From Helianthus annuus (Eukaryota > Streptophyta > Magnoliopsida > Asterales > Asteraceae): 64,000 bases of DNA. The notes beneath the pieces are model-generated. The model made no database searches, had not been told where the DNA came from, and saw nothing but the letters and a program-made list of their open reading frames with translations. The translations under genes were made by a program, and so were the position numbers. Positions within the stretch are counted from its first letter, which is position 1. Every line of letters begins with the position of its first letter. The stretch spans positions 117,120,646-117,184,645 of the forward strand of contig NC_035443.2 of the NCBI RefSeq assembly GCF_002127325.2, in the 5' to 3' direction. Shown here piece after piece: positions 53,577 through 64,000 of this stretch.

Positions 53577-56500
53577 AAGATGCGGGCCTAGGATATCGTG
53601 GAGGATCCGGAGTAGGATGTGAAGAAAATTATCCTGGATCAGGATAATCCTGATATCTCGGTGCTCGTAGGAACCAATATCCCTCAGGATATTGAAGAGC
53701 AGTTAACTAACTTTTTGAAATGCAGGATGTCAACGTTTGCATGGAAGCATGAGGATATGACAGGTATATCCAAAGACATTATCACTCACAAGCTTGGAAT
53801 TGACAGGTCATTCAAGCCTGTTCAGCAAAAAAGAAGGAAATTTGCTCTAGAGCGGAATACTATTATCCAAGAGGAAGTTGAAAGATTGTTGAAGTCGAGG
53901 ATGATCAGAGAAGTTAAGTTTCCAAGATGGCTAGCAAACGTAGTCGTGGTACAGAAGAAAAATGGGAAATGGAGAGTCTGTGTAGACTACACAGACTTGA
54001 ACAAGGCTTGTCCTAAAGACCCATTTCCTCTTCCTCACGTTGATGCAATGGTGGATGCTACTACCGGGCATGAAATGTTGACCTTCATGGATGTATCCTC
54101 AGGATTTCAGCAGATTCAAATGGAACCTTCTGACCAGGAGAATACTGCCTTCATGACACCAACATGTATTTATTGTTATACGGCTATGCCTTTTGGTTTG
54201 AAAAATGCAGGTGCAACATACCAGAGATTGGTAAATATGATGTTTAAAGACAAGCTGGGGGACACCATGGAGGTATACATTGACGATATGGTGGTAAAAT
54301 CAAAGAAAGCCCAGGATCACCTCCAAGATATTAAAGGAGCATTTGATATCCTGGACCAATATAACATGAAGCTAAATCCTGCTAAGTGTCATTTCGGAGT
54401 GGGGGCAGGAAAATTTCAAGGATATATGGTGACCAAAAGAGGAATAGAGGCGAGCCCGGGCCAGATCAAAGCCATCCTAGATATCAAATCACTTTCTAAC
54501 ATGAAGGATGTTCAAAGACTGACAGGACGAGTAGCGGCATTAAACAGATTTATCTCAAGATCCTCAGAAAAATGCAAGGAGTTTTATGATATCCTGAAGA
54601 AAAATAAGAAGTTTGAATGGAGGGAGAAGCATGAAGCAGCCTTGCAGGATTTGAAGCAATACCTCTCAACCGCACCTCTACTAATGAAGCCTGAGGATGG
54701 TGAACCAATATCCCTGTATCTTGCAGTATCAGGGAATGCAGTAAGTGCTGTCCTTGTAAAGGATCATGAAGGTCAGCAGTATCCTGTTTATTATGTTAGC
54801 AAAAGTTTATTAAATGCTGAAACTAGATATTCTCATTTAGAAAAGTTGATATTGGCTCTAGTTATGGCATCAACAAAGCTTAGACATTACTTTGAAACAT
54901 ATAGGATTCATCTCAAGACCAATTATCCTGTTAAGAATGTGCTTAGGAAACCTGAGATGTCAGGTAGAATGGCTAAATGGTCAGTAAAGCTAAGTGCCTA
55001 TGATCTAGTGTACGAACCTAGAAATGCCATAAAATCACTGGCTCTAGCTGACTTTATGGCCGATTTCAGTAGTGATATTCAGGATGAAGTAGACCTAGAA
55101 GTTCAACAACTAGGAGAAACTTTAGAATCCTGGACATTATATACTGATGGTGCTTCTAATGTTAGAGGAGTAGGATTGGGTATACTACTAAAATCGTCAT
55201 AGGGGGACATAATACCCCAGGCTATTAGATGTGAATTTCCTGCCACTAATAATGAAGCAGAATATGAGGCTTTGATTGTAGGATTAGAATTGGCTAAGAA
55301 CATGAATATTAAAAGTTTGCAAGTATATGTTGACTCCTTGTTAATCACTAATCATTTTAATGGATCCTATGCAGTTAAAGGTGAGAAGTTAATCGAATAC
55401 CTCGATATTCTCAAAAAATTAGCAGGATATTTCGATGTTTTTACACTTGAACAGGTACCAAGAGAGGATAATGCTGAAGCGGATGCCTTGGCAAACTTAG
55501 GATCATCAGTCAGGATACCGGAGGGAACCTAAATACCGATACTTCATATCCTGTATCCTGCTATGGATCCCTTCAAAGCTCAGGATAAAGAGGTAACAAG
55601 CATTCAGGATTCTGGTCATGATCCTGAGAAAGATACTGGATCCTAGATGACTCCAATCATAAGATATCTCAAGGAAGGACACATTCCTGAAGACGAAAAT
55701 CCTAAGGCATTTAGGATGAAGGTATCACGATTCACCATTATAAATAATATTTGGTATAAGAAATCTCTTGCAGGTCCATACCTAAGATGCTTGAAGGATC
55801 CTGAGGCCATGGAAGTGCTTCAGGATATACATGAAGGGGATTGTGGTAACCATACTGGGGGCAGATCTTTATTCTCGAAAGTATTGAGGACAGGATACCA
55901 TTGGCTGACAATGAAGAAAGATGCTGCAGAATATGCTCGAAGATGTGATGCATGTAAGAGGCATAGCAACATATTGCACCAACCAGCTGAACCATTTTAT
56001 CCTATAGTTTCCCCTTGGCCATTCACGAAATGGGGAATGGATATAGTGGGAAAGTTGCCGAAAGCTCTAGGAGGAAAAGTTTTTATGCGAGCAATGACTG
56101 ACTATTTTTCTAAATGGGTTGAAGCTGAAGCATTTGTCCAAGTTGGAGACCAAGAAGTAGTATCCTTCATAAAGAGAAATATCCTGACCAGGTTTGGAGT
56201 ACCAGCTGAGATAATCTGTGACAATGGTTCTCAGTTCATAAGCAAGAGGACCACTGACTTTTGCAAGAGTTGGGGAATCAAAATGATCATATCTACTCCG
56301 GTACATCCTCAAGCAAATGGGCAAGCGGAATCCTCGAACAAGATAATAGTCAACAACCTGAAAAAGAGACTAGGAGCTAAAAAAGGAAGATGGGCAGAAG
56401 AACTACCCTTTGTTTTGTGGGCTGATAGAACAACAATAAAGAGTGCAACTGGCCAAGCCCCTTTCTCCTTAGTATTTGGAGCAGAAGCGGTAATCCCAAC

Positions 56501-56876
56501 AGAAATGGTGATATCTACGACAAGATCCAATCTCCAGGATCCTGGGCAGAATCCTGAAGCCTTATGTCAAGAATTAGATACTGTGGATGGAACAAGGGAC
56601 GCAGCAAAGCTAAGGATGGCAGCATATCAACAGAGGATATCCGGAGCATACAGCAAGAATATAAGGACTAGGAGGTTTCAAGTCGGAGATTGGGTGTTAA
56701 GAAAAGCTTTTCAGAATACTACGAATCCTGCTGATGTGAAATTGGCTCCAAAGTGGGAAGGACCCTATGTGATTGAATCCGAATCAGGAAAAGGAGCATA
56801 CCGACTCAAGAATATGGAGGGGGATATGTTACCAAAATCCTGGAATGCTATACATCTAAAGCTCTATTTCATGTGA
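53571..56876 (+). pseudogene. Tat-B2 pol: RT, RNase H, archaeal RNase H, integrase
   Basis: One frame from the candidate readthrough codon to the stop at 56874. RT: NVVVVQKKNGKWRVCVDYTD, MPFGLKNAGATYQRLVN and YIDDMVVKS (54277). RNase H: LYLAVSGNAVSAVL, KNVLRKPEMSGRMAKW. Second RNase H: YTDGASNVRG (55142), NNEAEYEAL, VYVDSLLITN. Integrase: DCGNHTGGRS and CDACKRH (zinc), GMDIVG, CDNGSQF and GQAESSN (catalytic D-D-E), then the tail to LKLYFM. TAG at 53589 and 53613 (just after the stop), TAG at 55200 (Q), TAA at 55530 (Q) and TAG at 55644 (W) break it. Apart from these nonsense codons this is the most complete pol in the window. Confidence 0.92.
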
Positions 56877-57135
56877 GTTTGGAATTTAATTTCTAACTCA
56901 GGATGGTATGAATTCTATCTCTTTTAATATGTTTAATATTATTTACTCTTTTGAACTGATTACTGACTTAAGCATCAGAGGGGTGTTAGCCAAGCTAACA
57001 CCCACCTTAGTTTAAGGATGTTTTGCAGGATATGCTTTAGGATATACCTCCAGGATATACACTCGGGATAATTCGGAAGATTAGAGGATTGTCCCCTCTC
57101 TCACGTTTAAGGGATCCTGATCCCTTCACAGGTTT

Positions 57136-57538
57136 AAAGGTATTCACCTTTCTCACGAATTGGGTTTAAACACCCCGCCTGGAGCGCAAGTTATCCAGGG
57201 ATAGTTCAAGGTGGCGGGACCAGTTCATGTAAAAGTGACTGACAATTTCGTTACTGTTGGCTATACCCTGGATCTTTAAGGTATATGAGGATTGATCACC
57301 CTCTCTCGCGAAAGGGTATTTTCATACTCTCTAAGGTTTAAAGGTTTTCACCTTTCTAAGTCTTGGAGTTTATACACTCCCGCCTGTAGCGCACGAAAAC
57401 AAGAGTGTTTTCACACTCTTCTAAGGTATAAAGGTTTTCACCTTTCTATGTTTCGGGGTTTCCACACCCTCGCCTGTAGCGCACGAAACGTGGGTAAAAT
57501 CCCCGGTAAAACTCAAAGACTTAAAGGTTTTCACCTTT
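57136..57538 (+). repeat. Six stem-loops with constant TTTTCA-type loop (Tat-B2)
   Basis: AAAGG-TATTCA-CCTTT (57136), GGGTA-TTTTCA-TACTC (57314), AAAGG-TTTTCA-CCTTT (57340), AAGAGTG-TTTTCA-CACTCTT (57401), AAAGG-TTTTCA-CCTTT (57430) and AAAGG-TTTTCA-CCTTT (57523). Stems vary while pairing is kept. The same layout is present in Tat-B1 at 36120-36560 on the minus strand. Confidence 0.85.
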
Positions 57539-58272
57539 TCAAGTCTTGAGGTTCTTATACTCCGGCTTAAATTCCTGGAAACTGGGTTTAGTCCCAATAA
57601 AATACAAATTTTTTGGATAATCCCAAAGTATATTTTCAAAAAACATAATCGTTTACAAGTCTACATAATTTTTTGAAAAAAGATTGCTAAGTTTAAACAA
57701 CTGGTTGAAGAATTGCTAAAGGATCATATCCCGGTACAACATACTGGTCCTGCACAGACAGGGGACATCCGTGATGCAACATGACGTATGCTGATACCAT
57801 ATCCGACTGGGGACATTTATGCTGGAGCAAGAAGGAAACCTATGCCAACATTATATCCCACTGGGGACATTGCGAATGATTCAAAGGTTTAAGAATGAAG
57901 ATTATTGCCTAGGTGTTTCTGGTATGGATTCTTACTTTTCCTAAGTTTGGAGGCCTTATCTGAGTAAGTTAATATGAAAATTTGTATTTAACTAAGTTTT
58001 TGTCAAACATTCTGAACAAAGGTGACAAAGAAATTAAGTATCATACCAGTATCCTGATCAGGATATTTAGAACAAATTTTTCAAAATAACATATAACACG
58101 GAGATGAGGTCGAAAAGGTTAGTTTATTATTATTGGTCCGAAAAATTGTATTCTTGGTTTCATCTCAAAAAGAGACCCATTCACCAAGAACACAATTAAG
58201 TTTTTAAAGCATATTTATATAAACAGTTGAAGGCTTCATCCTGAAAACACAGGATCCCTCCACCTTCAACTA

Positions 58273-58711
58273 TCAAACTATTCTACTTGCAGGAAATGAA
58301 AATTGTTCTAAGTGCAGGACGACCAGATAATTTAGACCCTACAAAATACAGGTATCACTAAAGACAAACTAACCAGGATACAGGTTCAGTATATGTGTAT
58401 GAGATACAGGATCTGGATACTTACCTTATTAGGGAAGGAGATCATGGGCTCAATGAATTCCATGAAGCCAAGGTCACCATAAGAGAAACCTTTGGCAGCA
58501 GCAGCAGAGGGCTTAGAGCTGATGGCAACATATGACTCCTTTTTCACCAAGACAGGCTTAGAAAAGCTGTCAAGCTCATCTGGATCAAAAGTAGCAGGGT
58601 CCTTGATGGAATCTGCGTAAAAGGGAGTAATCCTAATTTCATTACATGATAGTATTCTGAAATAACCAAACCTATGCAGGAATATTTAAAACAGATATCC
58701 TTACCAGATAT
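58273..58711 (-). pseudogene. Antisense spliced small ORF in Tat-B2, start codon absent
   Basis: Counterpart of 24383-24788. On the minus strand: first exon ATATCTG (58711-58705; ATA where Tat-B1 has ATG), intron 58704-58613 (92 bp, GT-AG), exon 58612-58425 (188 bp, open), intron 58424-58339 (86 bp, GT-AG), last exon 58338-58273 ending TGA. It reads DSIKDPATFDPDELDSFSK and on to SFPNK, then GLNYLVVLHLEQFSF. Exon and intron lengths equal those of Tat-B1, but the last exon is longer because Tat-B1 gained an earlier stop. Confidence 0.45.
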
Positions 58712-58781
58712 GTTGGAATGACTAAAAAAAATATATCCGTTGGAATCATGATATCCAACAGTTATATTTTTGGGGACAATT

Positions 58782-58811
58782 GTTATGGGTGAAATTCTGA
58801 GCCCATATCCT
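58782..58811 (+). repeat. Tat-B2 3' LTR, first 30 bases
   Basis: TGTTATGGGTGAAATTCTGA and ten more bases identical in design to the 5' LTR start, then cut by the Tat-A3 LTR. The remainder should lie past the right window edge. Confidence 0.88.
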
Positions 58812-59529
58812 TGTTAGGGCTGGATTTTTACTATGAATGATCCTTATACGTGATCCTAACCAGTGATCCTTATTTCTTTGGCAGGCAGTGATCCTCAGCC
58901 GGACCTCAGGATCAGGATCACGGGACATTGAGGTGATCCTAGTACTAACGGTCATTTTCGATTACTACAATATTATTTTGCAGGAATATCTAGCAGGATA
59001 TGCCCTACATATCATGATCCAGGGACGCGCTTTTACAAATATGGCAAGAGCTGAATTGAAGATGAACGTTGTGCCGGATATGGAAACATGGCTTGATCTA
59101 AGGGCAGCAATTTAGGCTAGATTATCTTTATTTCTAAAGGGGTAATGAGCTGATTAGTGGTCTATCTACCTAAAATAAGTTACCTACACATGTATAAATA
59201 CCCATCTTCCTCATTCGGAAGAACACACACAACATACGACACAACTCTCAACACTTAGACACTCAGTGATCCTTGTACTCAGCTCATTATCATCCGAAGT
59301 TGTAACTACATTTTTATTATATTGAAGTTGGTGATCGGTAGTTGCCATCACCCGAGGTTTTTTATGCCGGAGATCATACATTGATCAAGGGCTTTTTCCT
59401 CGTATAAATCACTGTGTCTTTGTATCTTTATCACGGAAGTGATCCTTTACTTTCATAGCTAACCAAGCATCATACCCCGTTTACATAAAGTTTGGTTACA
59501 TTATCCTTGTGTGATTTTTGACCAAAACA
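58812..59529 (+). repeat. Tat-A3 5' LTR (718 bp)
   Basis: TGTTAGGGCTGG to CCAAAACA. Homologous to 8618-9326 but clearly diverged, so they are separate elements. TATA box TATAAATA at 59193-59200. Confidence 0.9.
59193..59200 (+). promoter_or_regulatory. Tat-A3 TATA box
   Basis: TATAAATA about 380 bases into the LTR, followed by a C/T-rich stretch where transcription could start. Tat-A2 has no clear equivalent. Confidence 0.6.
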
Positions 59530-59532
59530 GTT

Positions 59533-59550
59533 TGGCGCCCACCGTGGGGC
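59533..59550 (+). promoter_or_regulatory. Tat-A3 primer binding site, tRNA-Lys
   Basis: TGGCGCCCACCGTGGGGC, perfect 18-base match, three bases after the LTR. Confidence 0.92.
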
Positions 59551-59607
59551 AATTGGTGCTTCATTCATAAAGAAAATCTTTTGTTCAAAATCATTTCAAA
59601 GAGTTAC

Positions 59608-62341
59608 ATGGCTTCATCATTGAAGAACACTTCCACGGCGATGTCTGCAGTCACCTCAGCACAAACCACTCTACCTCCTCCACCGGCAGGATCCCAGAGA
59701 AATGCTGAGAAGAGACCAACCCCTTCTTTCTCTAAACCTCCATCTTCTTCTGCTATGAATTCTTCTATTCCCAGTACTAGTGATGTGTTTGCTTTAATTT
59801 TGCAGATGAAGGATCGTATGCAGCGGCAGGATGAAACTAATGACAGGATCCTCAGGGAGATTGGAGATCTCAAAAGACAAAAGAAAGCGGCAGAGGATCA
59901 TTCCCCACTGATGCCAAAATCCTTGAGTTTTGAGACTCCAATGGTCACCTCTCAGCCATCAGGGATCCCAGACGTACAGATCACAGGGGAGACGAGAGGA
60001 TTACATCTCAAGTCAGCAGCAATGACTCAGACATCGGGCTCGTATTTTCAGCCAGCAGGATCCTATCCTCAGTATATGGGATCCTTCATGAATCCGGGAG
60101 CCTATCCGGGGGCACAGCAGTTTCAAGGATCCTACTTTATTCCAGGATCGTTCCAGGGCCAAGGATCCTCCTTTGTTCCAGGATCATCCCAGGTTCAAGG
60201 ATCCTCCTTCGTTCCAGGATCATCCCAGATACCAGGATCCTTACAGATGCCAGGATCCCTAAAAAGTTTGCAAGCAGGGAATCTAGATGTCCATCAAGGG
60301 GACTTCATTCCAATGCAGACCATTGCTTCCACTGGTCCCTCCGTTATTCCAGAATCCCAGCAATACGGATTCCCTAACTTGAACCCAATGGGAGGTAACA
60401 CTTTAAATAATTATCCTACCACTAACCATGGATTCATGCAGGATACAGGTACCAATCACGCTATGGCCAGGGAATTACAGAAACTAAAGGACATGATCTC
60501 AAGTGTTCCAGGGGTAGTCAAGCCTATCCCAGAGATTGCAGATGGAAGCCACAAGGTATCACGCTTTGCACCACCAATTTGTGATGCAGAGGTGCCCAAA
60601 AGGTTCCATATCCCTACCATGAAGCTGTATGATGGCACGACGGATCCAGAGGAGCATATAGCACAATACAGGGAAAGGATGGAAATCAATCCTATCCCAG
60701 AAAAGTTAAAGGAAGCATGCCTATGTAAAGGATTTGGATCCACTCTAACTGGATCAGCTCTTAAGTGGCTGCTAAGTCTTCCCCCTTACTCTATTACTTC
60801 ATTTGCTAATTTAGTTAATTTATTCAATAACCAATTTTCTTGTAGTAGAAAATTTGAAAAATTAACTAGTGATTTGTACAGGATAACTCAAAATCATAAC
60901 GAATCATTAAGAGATTATATAACTAAATTTAGTAAAGAATCCTTGGATATTCCCAACTTGGATATGGCTACGGCTGTTGAAGCCTTCAAAATGGGACTTC
61001 TTAAGGATTCATTATTCTATGATGATCTTGTTATGACACCTTGCAGGAACTTAGATGAAGTAAGAACTCGAACACTCAGGTTTATCCGGCTAGAGGATGA
61101 CAAGAGGATCCAGGAGAGACAAGTAGGATCCTCAAAACAAGATAAGCAAGGATCCTTCTTCAAAAGCAACAAGTTCAAATCCTACCATAGAAACGAGAAC
61201 AAGAATGTGCATGCTGTCGACCAAGAAGAGGATGATGAAGAATATCCTCCAATCTCAGAATATTGTTTTTCCGTTGATAATCATGAACTAATCCTTGCAA
61301 TGCAGAATCTAGGTGAAAAGGCTAGGTGGCCCAGGAAGAATGATAAACCATCCGGGACTAAAGACAAGTCCAAATGGTGTGCATACCATGAGGATTTCGG
61401 CCATCTGACTGAAGATTGCATAGCCTTAAGAAAGGAAATTGGATACCTGCTAAGCAAGGGGCATCTACAAGAATTATTGGGGAGAAAAAAGCAAAGGACC
61501 CAGGATCCTGAAAGGATCCCTGAAAAGGCTCCAGCACCTCCGGCAAACGCACAAGTGATTAACTTCATATCCGGAGGATCAGACATTTGTGGAACATCCT
61601 TCTCAGCGGCCAAAAGATATGCAAAAGAATCAAAAATGGACAATGGAGAAAGGCCTATTAGAACATCAAGTGTTTCAGAAGGGAAAACGATAACCTTTGA
61701 CGAGGATGATCGCATAAACATCCAAGATCCTCATCATGATAGTTTAGTTATTACTCTCTTTATTTCTAACCATTTTGTCCGCAGGATCCTTATCGATGGA
61801 GGAAGTTCAGTCAACATTATCCAGCTTGGTGTACTGAAGAAAATGGGTATCCCAGAATCAGACATCACACCAAGATCCTCCGTGCTGGTGGGATTCAGTG
61901 GAGAAACGAAGAAAACTCTGGGGGACATCAAACTCCCAATCTACGTGGAAGGATTACATAATTACCAAAAATTTTGTGTTATTGACTGTTTATCTTGTTG
62001 CAACGTTATCCTTGGCAGGCCTTGGATACATGACATGAAAGCAGTTCCATCTACCTACCATCAATGTGTGAAGCTCCCTAGCCCATGGGGGATAATCAAG
62101 ATCGACAGTGACCAGCAAGAAGCTAAGGATTGCTATACCTCATCCAGGAAACCGGATATGTCAGGGAGAATGGCTAAGTGGGCAGTGAAGCTTAGTGCCC
62201 ATGATATAAGATACGAACCAAGAACAGCCATTAAATCTCAAGCACTAGCTGACTTTGTGGCTGATTTCAGTAGTGATCTACAAAAGGAAGCAGAATTGGA
62301 GGTCCAGCAGCTGGATGAGACCAAGGATCCTTGGATCCTAC

Positions 62342-62346
<5 letters not shown>
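59608..62346 (+). CDS. Tat-A3 Gag-protease fused to RNase H tail (912 aa)
   Basis: ATG at 59608 (MASSLKNTSTAMSAV) is preferred over the upstream ATG at 59518, which lies in the LTR end and primer site. Order: Ser/Pro-rich start; helical QMKDRMQRQDETNDRILRE; repeats of GSSFVPGSSQVQ type (about 175-215); capsid core (LYDGTTDPEEHIAQY, GSALKWLLSLPPYS); knuckle CAYHEDFGHLTEDC (CX2HX4HX4C); protease ILIDGGSSVNIIQ (D-G-G-S) and GRPWIHDMKAVPSTYHQC. At about 62143-62156 the frame passes directly into RKPDMSGRMAKW, the end of RNase H, skipping the readthrough stop and all of RT. It stops at 62344 after a second deletion. Gag and protease are intact, so particles could still form. Confidence 0.85.
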
Positions 62347-63967
<1,621 letters not shown>

Positions 63968-64000
63968 ACATGATCCTTCCTGCATGTGATCCTTACATTG

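Larger units (their letters stand above)
56877..58781 (+). other. Tat-B2 3' UTR with structured repeats and polypurine tract
   Basis: 1.9 kb without sense coding. Landmarks: a perfect hairpin GGGTGTTAGC-CAA-GCTAACACCC at 56981-57003; a set of stem-loops at 57136-57538; a 90-bp duplication marked by CGCCTGTAGCGCACGAAA (57381, 57471); paired GGGGACAT blocks near 57765-57870; a long hairpin at 58148-58197; the antisense frame 58273-58711; and the polypurine tract TTTTTGGGGACAAT (58768-58781). Confidence 0.85.
22856..58811 (+). mobile_element. Tat-B2: Tat-lineage gypsy element split by Tat-B1
   Basis: The plus-strand element is inserted in Tat-A2. Its 5' LTR is in two parts (22856-23400 and 50781-51149) because Tat-B1 inserted into it with duplication CTACT. 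Then come the tRNA-Lys primer site, gag-protease, pol, a 1.9-kb 3' UTR with structured repeats and an antisense frame, a polypurine tract and the first 30 bases of the 3' LTR, cut at 58812 by Tat-A3. Without insertions it would be close to 9.4 kb. Gag has two nonsense codons and one 2-bp deletion; pol has three nonsense codons but otherwise keeps one frame with all catalytic motifs. Confidence 0.92.

Overview
This window is repeat-only plant nuclear DNA: a stack of LTR retrotransposons inserted into one another, plus one CACTA DNA transposon. I found no intact host gene, rRNA gene or tRNA gene. Ty3/gypsy lineages with tRNA-Met, tRNA-Lys and tRNA-Asp primer sites, archaeal-type RNase H domains of the Tat lineage, and a CACTA element with 3-bp target duplications point to a flowering plant. 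LTRs beginning TGTCACACCCC suggest Asteraceae; that assignment is from memory and is moderate at best.

Layout, left to right. 1-7134: a Tekay-like gypsy element on the minus strand (Tek1), cut by the window edge, with its 5' LTR at 4568-7134. It sits in the integrase of Tat-A1 (7135-8617, minus), which is also cut at 8617 by Tat-A2 (plus; 8618-10079 and 20516-22855). Tat-A2 is split at 10080-20515 by a complete gag-only retrotransposon, GagOnly (minus; 5-bp duplication AAGGA), and at 22856 by Tat-B2 (plus; 22856-23400 and 50781-58811). The 5' LTR of Tat-B2 holds Tat-B1 (minus; 23401-50780; duplication CTACT). Tat-B1 holds a 10.75-kb CACTA element in its 3' UTR (25144-35893; duplication AAG) and a 7.3-kb Athila-like non-autonomous element, LARD-D, in its integrase (37416-44744; duplication CCCCA). 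The 3' LTR of Tat-B2 is cut at 58812 by Tat-A3 (plus; 58812 to the window end). LTR pair differences counted by eye fit this order: about 0.4 % for the innermost LARD-D, 1.1 % for GagOnly and 1.9 % for Tat-B1.

How the parts work. Each coding element would make Gag (particle), protease, reverse transcriptase with RNase H (plus a second, archaeal-type RNase H in Tat elements) and integrase, primed by the host tRNA matching the site beside the 5' LTR. Almost every copy is broken by nonsense codons, frameshifts or deletions. GagOnly and LARD-D lack pol and must have been mobilised in trans.

Points of most interest: (i) three Tat copies of two families keep an in-frame stop followed by CAA-TTA or CAA-TCA between protease and RT, the known leaky type I readthrough context; (ii) both Tat-B copies carry an antisense, apparently spliced small reading frame in the 3' UTR; (iii) GagOnly has an intact gag and a 105-bp array organised as 210-bp dimers; (iv) LARD-D carries two unrecognised ORFs separated by paired GGACACGG/CCGTGTCC hairpins; (v) the CACTA element holds a captured fragment of a dynamin-related (DRP2-type) gene; (vi) the Tat-B 3' UTR has a series of stem-loops with a constant loop and varying stems.
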